NCBI RefSeq assembly: GCF_032884065.1 | Contig: NC_088873.1 | Coordinates: 23,921,558 to 23,985,557 of the forward strand | Reading direction: 5' to 3' | Length of the DNA: 64,000 nt | DNA from: Artemia franciscana | Taxonomy: Eukaryota; Arthropoda; Branchiopoda; Anostraca; Artemiidae | Part shown: positions 1 to 11,700 of the stretch, piece by piece | Layout: each line of letters opens with the position of its first letter | Numbering within the stretch: position 1 is the first letter of the stretch | Program-made: the position numbers and the translations under genes | The notes under the pieces: generated by a model | What the model saw: only the letters and a program-made list of their open reading frames with translations | Database searches by the model: none | What the model was told of the DNA's origin: nothing

Positions 1-177
1 GTTCCTTCCCTTAAGAACACCTTGACAAACGGTTTTTAGTAATTACCTTAAGGTAAAAAAATGTCAAACACGAGCTTTAGCCGTGACACTAACGATGCTT
101 AAATGGCGCAGTAAAATGATAAAAATTGGATTTTAATCGCAAATTTAGGCATTTGATCAAATCGCCACAAGATATTT

Positions 178-1060
178 TCAAACAGTTCGTGGTAACGAAC
201 TGTAGTAAGGAGCGACCCGGCTCAATAGTAACCAAAACTCTAAAAAACGGAAAACCGAATCTAAAATTGATACCAATAGCTACAACAAAATAATCGCATT
301 TTAATGCTGATTTGAAATATATAAGTTTCATTAAGTTTAGTCTAATCCATCAAAAGCTACGAGCCTGAGAAAATTTGCCTTATTTTAGAAAATAGGGGAA
401 AACACCCCTCAAAGTCATAGGATCTTAACGAAAATCACATCATCAGATTCAGCGTATCAGAGAACACTACTGTAGAAGTTTCAAGCTCCTATCTACAAAA
501 ATGTGGAATTTTGTATTTTTTGCCAGAAGGCAGATCACAGATGCGTGTTTATTTGTTTGTTAGTTTCTTGTTTTTTTTTCCCGGGGGTGATCGTATCGAC
601 CCAGTCGTCCTAGAATGTTGCGAGAGGGCTCACTCTAAGGGAAATGAAAAGTTCGAGGGCCATTTTTAAGTGACCAAAAAAATTGGAGGGCACCTAGGCC
701 CCCTCTCAAGCTAATTATTTTCTCAAAGTCACCGGATCAAAATTCTGAGATAACCATTTTATTTAGCATAGTTAAAAAACCTTATAGCTATGTCTTTGAG
801 GACGACTTAATCCCCCACATTCCCCGTGGGAGGGGCTACAACTTACAAACTTCGACCAGTGCTTACATATAGTAATGGTTATTGGCAAGTGTACAGACGT
901 TTTCAGGGGGAGGGACGTTTTATTAGTTGGGGGAGGGGTTGAGAAGAGGGGGATATGTTGGGGGAAGTTTCCATGGAGGAATTTGTCACGGGGGAAGAAA
1001 ATTTCCATGAACGGAGCGCAGGATTTTCTAGCATTATTAAAAAAAAAAAAAAAAAAATAA
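178..1060 (+). repeat. Dispersed repeat family B, partial copy, hairpin end at left
   Basis: It opens with a perfect hairpin at 182-203 (ACAGTTCGT and ACGAACTGT arms, GGTA loop), followed by a shared block reading GTAAGGAGCGAC and CTCAATAGTAACC. The rest is non-coding with poly-G/C stretches and can be aligned by eye, inverted, with 4010-4907 and 14400-15236, and directly with 59205-60350. It runs directly into a family A foldback element. Small open frames inside it (e.g. 875-1060) are not coding. Confidence 0.8.
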
Positions 1061-1505
1061 AGTTAAAGTAAGGAGCAGCATTAAAAATTAAAATGAAGTG
1101 AAATTATTACGTATATGAGGGGTTCACCTCCTCCTAATACTTCGCTCTTTACACTAAAGCATTTTTAGTAATTTCAGCTATTTATTCTACTGCCTTTGTG
1201 ATTCAGGGGTCCTTCTTAAGGAATTGGGACAAAATTTAAACTTCAGTGTAAAGAGCAAGGTACTGACGAGGGGGTGAACCCCCTTATATACGTAATAAAA
1301 ACATATGAATACAGAAATTCGTTTTCTTAAACAGTAGTTGTCTACTGTTTTAAAAAGTAGAGTTGAGAGAAAGAGCCAAACTTTAGCGTAAAGAGTGGGG
1401 CGTTGAGGAGGGAGCAGCCCCTTTCATATACGAAGTAATTTCTATTCGTTTTAAGTTTTAATGTCGCTTCTTATTTTCCCTTAAAAAACTTATTTTTTTA
1501 TTTAA
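1058..1505. repeat. Family A foldback element
   Basis: The left arm contains GTAAGGAGCAGCATTAAAA, TATTACGTATATGAGG and CGCTCTTTACACTAAAGC. The right side repeats these in reverse (CTTTAGCGTAAAGAG, TTTCATATACG, then TTTTAATGTCGCTTCTTA). An extra partial right arm at 1245-1305 suggests nested or duplicated arms. No protein is encoded. Confidence 0.7.
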
Positions 1506-1689
1506 TAAATTACAGGAGCGTCTTGATGTCACGTTATGTCGGTACTTCACAAGTATAGGCACTATCCTCTGTCGGGGAAGTTTAAGAAGTCCATAGCGCG
1601 TAGACTTAAACCGACGATATTCAATCACCAAGTACAGATCCTTAGGACTACTTAAAGCAGAAAACTTCAAGAGTACCTAAAATAGTATT

Positions 1690-2110
1690 AAATAGTTCGT
1701 AGTAACGATCTATGAGTAAGAAGCTACGTGGCTCAATAGTAACCGAAACTCTAAAAACAAAATTGTGATATCAATAAACATATTGAGCTTCTTCATGGAG
1801 GAGGAGATTTCTGGCATGATTTTAAAAACAAACAGAAATTTAAAAAAAATTAAAATGGAAGTGCGGTAAGAAAAACTTTTCACCTGGAATCGTGCGCAAG
1901 AAATTTTCCTGTGAAATTTTCGGCTAGAATGGAGCTGTCTGGTGGGAATGTTCCTGGCAGAAGGAGGGGGGGGGGGGTTATTTGACATTGGAATAACTTT
2001 CCATGGAGTAAAAGATTTTTTTCATGGAGGGGAGCCTGATTTCCCAGCATTATTTAAAAACGATCAGAAATTAAATAAAAAACAAGTTTTTTCAAATGAA
2101 AGCAAAGAGA
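1690..2110 (+). repeat. Family B, diverged and internally deleted copy
   Basis: It starts with a decayed version of the family hairpin (TTCGTAGTAACGATC) followed by GTGGCTCAATAGTAACCGAAACTC. It then jumps to the distal part of the family, with repeated GGAGGAATTTT/CCATGGAG-like motifs, and ends in ATTAAATAAAAAACAAGTTTT, the usual junction to family A. Confidence 0.6.
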
Positions 2111-2171
2111 AACATCGAAACTTAAAAGAAACCGAAATTATTACAAGTATGATATTATCACAAGTGAGATA

Positions 2172-3159
2172 AACTACTATGGAAGCATATTTTAATTAAA
2201 TAATTAATATATAGAGTTGATTAGGTTAGGTATTTAATATAATGGGTTCTGGGCGGCCTGCTTTCCACAATTATCTGTTGTAGTTTCCCCAATTTTGTTA
2301 CTAAAGTATTATATTTTCATTATATTTAGGTATATTTCATTAGGATTAACCTAACTTCACTTCTTGAGCGGGGTCAGGATTACACGTAAGTACCATAATT
2401 TCTCTTCGTTTAAAATTTTTACCCCGCTAAACATACTTTTGTCTGAAACAACATCTTGTTTTTATCTTCATTTTAAAAGAAAACAGAAAGATATGCTTTG
2501 AAACTAATGTAATTTATGAGTTTTTCAATTAGGCCTACTATTTTCCCTCTAAATTGCTTATTTTGTTAAATCTCTTAGTCGTGAATTTGCAAACAGTAGA
2601 GGCTTTCAGCTTCAAATGTAGATCATCAAACAGTGAAACTTCAGAAGATCACAGCAAAAGGATCTCATTATCACAGTTACTTCGGTATCAAATATTCCAC
2701 CAAATTTAATGAACCCTTGATGTGCTGATCTTCATCATCCAATTATTTATGAAGATACCTTGATATACCACCCAGGGAGAAGGATTTGGTAACTACTATA
2801 TAATGTTTATCGAATCTTGCGTCCTTTTATAAACAGTACTCCCATGGTTGATTGGGTTTTGATTGAAGGCAACTTTGAGAAATAAGTTTCCTATCATTTG
2901 CTAGAAAATCAATTCCCGAATGAATGTTTTCAAATAAATTGTCATGATACCCAGAAAATGAAGCGACAAATTCGAGTGGTAAATGAATAATAATGTAAGA
3001 TTGACGCAGTGCGAAAACGAGTTAATTCACAACTCGGTACTAAAAGAGCCAAGTCCTGAGAGGTTATAAAAGTGATCTAAGTGCTAAATCAGTGTAAAAG
3101 TAACCTAAGTCTTTGTTCGGTGCAAAGAAATCCAAGCTAAGTCTTATATTAGTAATAAA
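2172..3159. other. AT-rich spacer, no gene seen
   Basis: I see no coding signal here. A stretch near 2280-2400 (TATATTTCATTA, TTAACCTAACTTCA, AAGTACC) resembles 5700-5830, so both may derive from one dispersed repeat. Confidence 0.5.
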
Positions 3160-4912
3160 TAAAAAAGAACAAGTTTTTTAAACGGAAAGTAAGGAGCGAC
3201 ATTAAAACTTAAAACGAACAGAAATTACTTCGTATATGAAAGGAGATACTTCCTCATCAACGCCCCGCTCTTTACGCTAAAGTTTGACTCTTTCTCTTAA
3301 CTTTACTTTTTAAAGCAGTAAAAAACTTTAGCGTAAAGAGCGAGGCGTTGATTAGGAAGCATCTCCTTTCATATACGAAGTAATTTTTGTTCGTTAATGT
3401 CGCTCCTTACTTTCCGTTAAAACAACTTGTTCTTTTTATTTAATTTCTGAACGTTTTTGAATCAATGCATGTTTTAATTTTGGCTCTCCGCAGATGAATA
3501 ATTAAAACGAAATTTGCATATTTTTTTTTTTTTGCTAAATGGCTTTCTCATAGTTTTGATTGAATGATTTTGAGAAAAAAGGAGCGGGGGAGGAGGTCTA
3601 GTTGCCCTCCGATTTCTGGTTACTTAAAAAGGCAACTAGAACTTCTAATTTTTTTACGAATGTTTTTAGTAGTAAAAGATATACGTCACTTGCAAATTAG
3701 CTTACGTAGCGAACTTCCGTATTCTCATGTTCTTATTATGTATACGAAGGGGTTCACCCCTCGTCAGAACCTCGCTCTTTACGCTAAAGCTTAAATTTTG
3801 TTCCAATTTCTTAAGAATGACCCCTGAATCACAAAAGCCGTAGAATAAATAGTTGAAATTACTAAAAATACTTTAGCTTTAAAAAGAGCGAGGTATTAGG
3901 AGGAGGTGAGCCCATCATATGCGTAATAATTTCTGTTCGTTTTAAATTTTAATGCTTCTCCTTACTTTCAGTTGAAAAAACTTTTTCATATTTATTTTTT
4001 CATTATATTTTTTTAAATTATGCCTGATAATCCTGCGCTTCCTTCATGAAAATTTTGTTGCCACATGACAAATTCCTCCAAGGAAAGTTCCCCCAACACA
4101 TCCCCCTCTTCTCAACTCCCCCCCCAACCTAAAAATCCCCCTGAAAACATCTATACACTTCCAAATAATTATTACTATATGTAAGCACTGGTCAAAGTTT
4201 GTAACTTGTGACCCCTCCCACGGGGACTGTGGGGGAGTAAGTCGTCCCCAAAGACATAGTTATAAGGTTTTTTGACTACGCTGAATAAAATGGCTATCTC
4301 AGAATTTTGATTTGGTGACTTTGGGAAAATAATTAGCGTGGGAGGGAGTCTAGGTGCCCTCCAATTTTTTTGGTCACTTAAAAAGGGCACTAGAACTTTT
4401 CATTTCCGTAAAATGAGACCTCTCGCAATATTCTAGGACCACTGGGTCGATACGATCACCCCTGAAAAAAACAACAACAAAAAACAAACAAACAAATAAA
4501 CACGCATCGGGTCAATACGATCACCCCTGGGAAAAAAAAATAAATAAAAAATAAACACGCATCCTTGATCTGCCTTCTGGCAAAAAATACAAAATTCCAC
4601 ATTTTTGTAGATAGGAGCTTGAAACTTCTACAGGTTCTCTTATACGCTGAATCTGATGGTGTGATTTTCGTTGAGATTCTATGACTTTTGGGGGTTGTTT
4701 TCCCCTATTTTCTAAAATAAGGCAAATTTTCTCAGGCACTCAACTTTTGATGGGTAAGACTAAACTTGATTAAACTTATATATTTAAAATCAGCATTATA
4801 ATGCAATTCTTTTGATGTAGCTATTGATATCAAAATTCCATTTCTTCGAGTTTTTGTTACTATTGAGCCGGGTCGCTCCTTGCTACAATTTCGTTACCAC
4901 GAACTGTTTGAT
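3160..4912 (-). repeat. Near full-length 1.75 kb composite repeat (A + A + B)
   Basis: From left to right it holds a foldback A unit (3170-3440), a spacer with GAACGTTTTTGAATCAATGCA, a second A unit (3735-4000), and an inverted B block (4010-4907) that ends at the family hairpin, here slightly decayed (ACGAACTGT arm at 4899-4907). The same order occurs at 13540-15236 in the same orientation, which defines a real element of about 1.7 kb. No transposase or reverse transcriptase frame is present, so the element appears non-autonomous. Confidence 0.75.
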
Positions 4913-6200
4913 TGGTTACTTCGAATCTCTGAAATGCCAACTTCGACGTAAATCAATTCTCCAACAAGGACATGCCCAGGTTTTCTGTTGGGGGGGGGGG
5001 TATAAATTGTTTTTAAAAACGCATCAGAAATTTGTTGATATAAATTTTGTTGTGTTTTTACGAGTAGGAAAAAAACATTCTGGGGGGGGGGTGAATTTCA
5101 AACCCGGTAACCAGGCCCAGGACACAGCCTTGAACACCGACTGTGAAAAACGCACTCACCACCTATGAGAGTTACGTGAATGAACCATGAACCATCACGC
5201 GTCGAAAAAAATACGAAATACTCAAATTTATGAAATAGGAGGCATGCCTCCACATATACTCCCTAAATGACCTCTGAGTGATCAAGTCAAAAATCAGAAA
5301 AATGAATAATTTCTGATACCACACTGGTTAAGAATGACAAAAATCGGACAGGAGTCTGATTGTCCTTCAATATCGGATATTTTATTGTTACCCTTTCATC
5401 ATTACATGAAAAGGGTCACTTTATTTTAGAGGTTGATTTCTTAGGTTTATTTTTATTTTTCTGCTCTGAGCACAGCTAAGACTTATAAGCAGCCAAAGGG
5501 TGGTTTAGGGCATCAGAATTATCTTTCCAGGGCCTAATTTGATCCGTAGATCCAATCTTGAACGAGTAGATCCGTAGATCCAATGAAAAATATTTTGTAC
5601 CTATATTTTATTTAAATATTTAGTTGGTATTTTGGCTAGGTTAGGTTAGAATAGGTTGGTTTATGTTACATATTTAATGTATGCTATGCTTTACCCCCAC
5701 CTCACTAACATGCAAATATATAGCTCAAATTTGTTACTGAACTATTATAATTTTATCATACTTAGATATATTTCATTATGAGTAACCTAAATTCAATGCT
5801 CGAGTGTGTTCTAGCTAACAGGGAAGTACCTAACTCCAATGAGCCCTTCCCTAGGTTTCTACGACCATCTGTTCTATATGACGAGGAAAAGATTTCCTCG
5901 TCAGAGAGAAAAGATTTCGCGATGGGGAACTTAGTTCTGAAGGGTATCCCGAGCCTAATTAGAGTATTGTCCATTTAGCCTACATAATCAACAGTTAAAT
6001 TATAGCCTTATCATGGGAACAGAGACAGGGCCGACAAGAGCCATATTAGATCGACGTCAGGCATCTACGCAGGAAATTTTTTTAGAGGGCCAATAATAAA
6101 AAAAAAATCTTTAACAATTTGAATTAGTAATTTGAACTAGTAAGGCAGGAATTTTGGGATTTCAAGGGGTTCTCCCCAACACCTCTCCCCTCACGTCAGG
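4913..6200. other. Spacer with one small unrecognised open frame
   Basis: It contains poly-G tracts near 4990 and 5085 and a block at 5640-5830 shared with 2200-2400. An ATG-initiated frame of 66 codons lies at 5778-5978 on the + strand, but the opposite strand is equally open there and the start lies inside the shared repeat block. I do not recognise the peptide and give it little weight. Confidence 0.4.
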
Positions 6201-6206
6201 GTTGCT

Positions 6207-6233
6207 AACTGGACACATTTTATGTGTCCAGTT
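6207..6233. repeat. Perfect 12-bp hairpin at an array boundary
   Basis: The arms AACTGGACACAT and ATGTGTCCAGTT are separated by TTT. It sits just before the first unit of the 300-bp array and may mark an element end or the site of insertion. Confidence 0.8.
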
Positions 6234-8030
6234 AATGGATGGTTAATTCGGAAAAATTAGAAAAAATGAGGTATTTTTAACTGACGAACGGGTGATCGGA
6301 TCTTAATAAAACTCTAAATCCCGACCGGATGCTTATTTTAATCCCGACCCGACTTCTGTTTTAAATCCCAACCGGATCCGGTGACATTGGGGGGAGTTGG
6401 AGGGGGAAACCTGAAATCTTGGAAAACACTTAGAACGGAGAGATCGGGAAAAATAAGCACAAGTCGTAGATACGTGATTGACATAATCGGAACTGACCCA
6501 CTCTTTTTGGGGGAGTTTGGGGGGGGGATTAATTCGGAAAAATTAGAAAAAATGAACTTATTTTTAGCTTACGAACGAGTGATGGAATCTTAATTAAATT
6601 TAATATCTGGAAGGATCTCGTGCCTCAGAGCTCTTATTTTAAATCCTGACCGGATCCGGTGACATTGGGGGGGGGGGGGGTGGAGGAGGAAACCGGAAAT
6701 CTTGAAAACGTTTAGAGTGGAGAGACCGTGATGATACTTGGTGGGAAGGATAAGCACAAGTCCTCGATTCGTGATTGACATATCCAGACTGTATTAGTTC
6801 TTTTTGAGGGAGTTTGGGAGGGGGGGGGGGGTAATTCGAAAATTAGAAAAAATGAGGTATTTTTAACTTACGAAAGGGTGATCAGATCTTAATGAAATTT
6901 GATATTTAGAAGGACCTCATGTCTAAGAGCTCTTATTTTAAATCCCGACCGGATTCGATGACACTGGGGGGAGAGTCGGAGGGGGAAACGGAAATCTTGG
7001 AAAACACTTAGAGCGGAGAGGTCAGGATGAAACTTGGTGGGAAGAATAAGCAAAAGTCCTAGATATATGATTGACATAACCGGACCGGATCCGCTCTCTT
7101 TGGGGGATTCGGAAGGGGGGGATTAATTTGAAAAAATTAGAAAAAATTAGGTATTTTTAACTTACGAACGGGTGACTGGATCTTAATGAAATTTCATATT
7201 TAGAAGGACCTCATGTTTCAGAGCTCTTATTTTAAATCCCGACCGGATCCAGTAACATTGGGCGTATTTGGAGGGGGGAACCGGAAATCTTGGAAAACGA
7301 TTAGAGTGGGGAGATCCAGATGAAACTTGGTGGGAAGAATAAGCAAGTCCTAGATATTTAATTGACATAACCTGACCGGATCCGCCCTCTTTGGGGAAGG
7401 TGGGGGGAGGGGTTTCAGTGCTTTAGCGAGTTCGGGGCTTCTGGACGTGCTAGGACGATGATAATTGGTAGGCGTGTCAGGGACCTTCACGAATTGATTT
7501 GATAAAAGTCATTTCCTCGATTCAACCACCTGGGGGGGGCTGGAGGGAGGGGAAACCATTCAAACGGAGGTATGTTTATCTTACGAATGGGTGATCAGAT
7601 CTTAATGAAACTTGATATATAGAAGGATATCATGACTCAGATGCTCCATTTTCAATTTGGGACATAGGGGGTGGAGGGGGAATCAGAAATCTCGGAAAAC
7701 TCTTAGAGTGGAGAGATCGGGATGAAACTTGATGGGAATCATAAACACAAGTTTTTGATATGTGATTGACATAACCGGACCGGAATTGCTCTCTTTGGGG
7801 GAGTTGAGGGGAGTTCTAATACTTTGGCGAGTTCAAGAATAAGTACAAGTTATAGATACGTGATTGACATAAGCGGACCAGTTCCTATCTTTGGGGGAAT
7901 TCGAGGGATTTCTAGTATTTCGGCGAGTTTGGTGCTTCTTGACGGGCTAGGACGATGAAATCGACAACTCTAGTACCGAGTCTAATTTTAGCAAGTGCCA
8001 TATGAGCTCTTGGCTTTTGTTTTTTTTTTT
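6224..8030 (+). repeat. Array 1 of ~300-bp G-rich units
   Basis: A unit reads GGTGATCGGATCTTAATGAA, then AGAGCTCTTATTTTAAATCC, CGACCGGATCCGGTGACATTG, a G-run, TTAGAGTGGAGAGATC, GATGAAACTTGGTGGGAA, and a second G-run after CGCTCTCTTTGGGGGAGTT. The TCTTAATGAA landmark recurs near 6300, 6570, 6880, 7175 and 7590, at spacings of about 273-416 bp. The array ends at CATATGAGCTCTTGGCT (7999-8016) plus a T-run, the same end motif as array 4. No protein is encoded. Confidence 0.85.
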
Positions 8031-8574
8031 TAGCACCCAGGTTTTGCCAGAGAGGTTTTGTTGTAAGCAACGGATTTTCTCCAAAGTAAGGGATTTACAT
8101 GTTTATACGAGTTTCGTACTCTCCCACTAAGTCAGTTTGTATGAGTGTTTTTTATGGATTTTTTCGTTTTCAGTTTATATTTGACATTAACTGGCCACTT
8201 TGAAAGAAATATTATCGAGTTTTCAGAGACTAAACAAGTATTTTCGAGTTTTTGAAATTTCAAGATGGACATATTTTAGCTAAAAATAACACTTTTTTGG
8301 ATGCTCAGCACGGACCAACAAGTTGGGAAACCGTGTCTCCCGTATGTCCCTGACCGAGTGAGTACACTCTAAAGATTTTTTCTTTGTTAAGAAGTTCATG
8401 TATTTTTCAGATATGAACTATTTTTAGATAATGTAGTGGTTTGGGTCTTAGGTATTACAGGTCAAAGCCAATGGAAAGAGAAGGGATGGAGCTTGATTCC
8501 TATTAAAACTACTTCTCAAGGTAGCAAAATGCCCACCACCCCTTTCTCGCTTTAATAGTTGCAAAGGGTTCAAA
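8031..8574. other. Spacer, nothing recognised
   Basis: AT-rich sequence with no coding, RNA or repeat signal that I can support, apart from weak similarity to the start of the family C element that follows. Confidence 0.4.
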
Positions 8575-9230
8575 AACTCGGGTAAAATTCTAGTTACTTG
8601 ACTTCTTGCTATCTCAGAAATGGTTTAGGTTAGGAAAATGAAACTTTCAGGGATGAATCTACAGACTAAAGTATGCCCCGGGAAGGTATTTTGAAGCAAC
8701 TACCTCCACTCCTTCTCCCTCTAGATGGCCCTGACCTTTTATGACCTTTAAAATATGTGTGTTATAAAAGTGAAACCTTGCAAAATGGATCTTCTGCTTG
8801 ATTGAAGCACGACAAAATTGTTTTCAGCTTTATAACTTTGCTCAATTTCATTTTATAAGGTTTTAAAGATATGCAAATACATTTTCTAAGTTTTGAAAGA
8901 AAACATTGATATGGCTCAAAATTCTACTCAAATAACAGGAATTGCATTTTCAGAACTAAAGGCAGAGAAAAAGTAACTAGTAACTGAAAATTAAGGTAAA
9001 ATGTTGTTTTGTCAAAATTCCAATAGGCATAGACCTGTCATGTAGGCAAATTTCAGGGCCCTCTAGCGGGAGAAGAAGTGGAGGTGGGTACAGTGGGTAC
9101 TTTAAAATACATTCCCGGGACATACTTTAGCCTGTAGACCCATCCCTGAAAGTTTCATTGTCCTAACCTAAACCCTTTCCGAGATAGCAAGAAGTCAAGT
9201 AACTAGAATTTTACCAGAACTCTTTTGACG
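8575..9230. repeat. Family C foldback element (~185-bp arms)
   Basis: The left arm at about 8580-8755 (CTAGTTACTTGACTTCTTGC, CCTAACC-like block, CCTCTAGATGGCCCTGA) is repeated in reverse at about 9040-9225. The middle is AT-rich. A related copy lies at 25400-25985. No coding capacity. Confidence 0.75.
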
Positions 9231-11279
9231 ATTTCTTTTTAGGGAATGATGAGTTTTTGTGGCCTCGAAAGGGCTTAGAAGTATTGAATAGCCCAGGTCT
9301 CTGACGGATTTTTGCGAACCAATCTATATGTGCTACAATAGATAATCAATGTTCTTCTTACCATAACCTCTGTCGTTCAGTCCTTAGTAAATGCTTCTTA
9401 AGATGACACAGAAGTTGAATAAAAACTGGCTGAGGACTGTCAGTAGCCTAGACTCTAAAATTAATATAGGAATGCAGACAGGAATGATGCTTCAGCTTCG
9501 GTTCGGGTAACCCTCTGTTGAGCGATGACGGTGGTTTCCGATAGCATAAATTTGCAATAATGGTAGGTGTGGCAGCATCAATAAAACTACAGCCAATCAA
9601 AACTTAAGAGCTCTTCATCCTGGAGGAATGACGAAGTAATAGATCTACCGGATGCTGGCTCTTCATTTACTTTAGGTTGGTTGATTTGAGTTAATTCAGC
9701 TTATCTGAAGGAGTAAACTGTGTATAAATTTAGATAGTAGGCCTACAATCATTACCTATCTCAACCATTAGACAAAGCCGAAAGGAGATGCAAGTGCTCC
9801 GGAGAACAATTAAACAAGTAGAAAAATAAGCGATATTATATTTTTTCACGGGTCGACAAGTCACATTTTTCTTGAACTCCAAGCTTGGCTTCTCTTTTGT
9901 AACACTAACTTTTAAAGAATCTAATTTTAAATTAATTTATTCCAGTATAAATTTAAAAATTGGTAATTAGTAATGTGATGTTATTATTAGATGTTTTTAG
10001 AAATACAAGTGGGTTTCAAAATCTTGAGTTGATTTCAAAGGCATTTTCAGAAAGATTATGCTAAAATACGTGTTCCAGGGCAATATGCACTGGACCGCTG
10101 ATGACAGATTAAATGGGAAGAGCTGTTTGGACGCGCCGATTATGTAGTAGCCAAAGATTACTGAGTTTGATCATACTATATAAATTTATATACAGTTGAA
10201 GGAATCACCGTAAAGAAGATAATCCTACTTTTAACTCGTGCCTTGAACTGGCCGCAGAGCAGAACATAAAAGGGACGAAGGGGGGAAGCACCCCGGGGCT
10301 GCGGCGAAACAAACCAAAGAATAAAATCATAAAAAAATCCCAAAAAATAGAATTAATCCAACGTTTAAATCGTTTAAATTGTGATACCCGAATACTTTGT
10401 CAAGCATAATAATACGTAGCCTCTGCCCTTTCCTTCTTGTTTTACTTTAAGGGTTTATTTGTGCAATGGGATGACAGAGCAATATAATGGGCATGGGTGA
10501 GGCTCCAACGGCTGTTGCTGCTTAGCTAGGTAGATAGCCTATATAGGCTCTCCTGTTTATTATTAAGAGTTTTCCGGGGGTACCAGTCCACAAAAACATA
10601 GGGGCGGTTTTTTTTCTGAATGAAAAATACAAAAAAAGTATTTTTCATAATCTACCCCCACCCCGATTGGTACCCTAGCGAATTTCCTCATTTTCCTCTA
10701 AATTTGTCTGGCTTAGGGGTTTTGACAAACCCTCCCTCTAAGATGTAGAATCAAGCATAGGCGCCTAATGACAAAATGGCACTTTTATTTCGTTTAACGT
10801 TTGATTAGTTGCAATAAAGTTCATACTTACGTCATTACTCCATGATGAAACACTGTTGCACTTACATTGTGTTTAGTTTACATTTAAAGTTTATAAGAGT
10901 TTTCTAACAGCAAAATTTTTGTCTTAATTGGTCTAGTCGGCAGCCGCTTGTCTTAATTGGTGGATAACGGTAAAAAGGATCCTTCATTTTTGGGCATTAC
11001 AATACTAAAGTAGAATTCCGTTCTATTGTTCTTATTCATTTTAGATTTAAAGCAAATTACGTTTACAAACATGATCTTCTCTAACTGTCTTGTAAGGAAA
11101 GGACAGAAAACAAGGAAAAACAAAAAATAAGAATAAGGAAAAGCGATGCAATAAGGACGCTAGAAAGAGGCATGGACTCTTCTTATCTAATCATCATATG
11201 CATGAATTAATATATAAAAAAAGTTTTCCCATAAAATAAGTTTATCAAAGAAAGGAAATGTAACCAAATGAGCAGAACC
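9231..11279. other. Spacer with a small perfect hairpin
   Basis: No gene or known transposon was recognised. A perfect hairpin lies at 10620-10648 (ATGAAAAATAC and GTATTTTTCAT, 7-nt loop) and is framed by GGTACC-containing sequence on both sides (about 10574-10680), consistent with a small foldback element. Confidence 0.45.
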
Positions 11280-11700
11280 AAATGAAACCAAAATGAACAG
11301 AAAAAAAGTCAAATAATCTTCCAAGCGTAAAACTACCACAAATCATCATCAATAAATAAATCGAACCCACGACTAGCTGAAATTACAATAAATAAGCGAG
11401 TCAAACTAAAAATGAGGAAAAATTAAAATGACTAGGTTGACAACCTCCGTGCCGTCTCAAGACTAGAACATACTTTGCACTTTATTGAAAAAAAAAATAC
11501 ATAAAAAGTAGCTTTATTTTTTTGAGTTTGATAAATACAAATTGTTAAGACTTTCAGGAATAAACATAAGTATGTGTATATTAAACTGACAATCCACGAT
11601 AATTTTTTTTCAGTAAAGTGCACAGTTACAATGATATTGCAGGCTATTATAAAGCGGCGATACCTACGATATTGCTTATATGCCCTTTGGAATACCTGCA
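11280..11700 (+). repeat. Dispersed repeat family H, copy 1
   Basis: Shares CAAATAATCTTC, ACAATAAATAAGC-like, CTCAAGACTAGAACATA and ATTAAACTGACAATCCACG blocks with 47440-47830 in the same orientation. Neither copy encodes a recognisable protein; an 89-codon minus-strand frame here is a repeat by-product. Confidence 0.65.

Noticed and set aside
4824-5168. 114-codon + frame
   Set aside because: Begins in the terminal part of a family B repeat and runs through poly-G tracts; not coding.
6224-8030. Regular direct repeats that could suggest a CRISPR array
   Set aside because: Units of about 300 bp, diverged and without short unique spacers or cas genes; the genome is eukaryotic.
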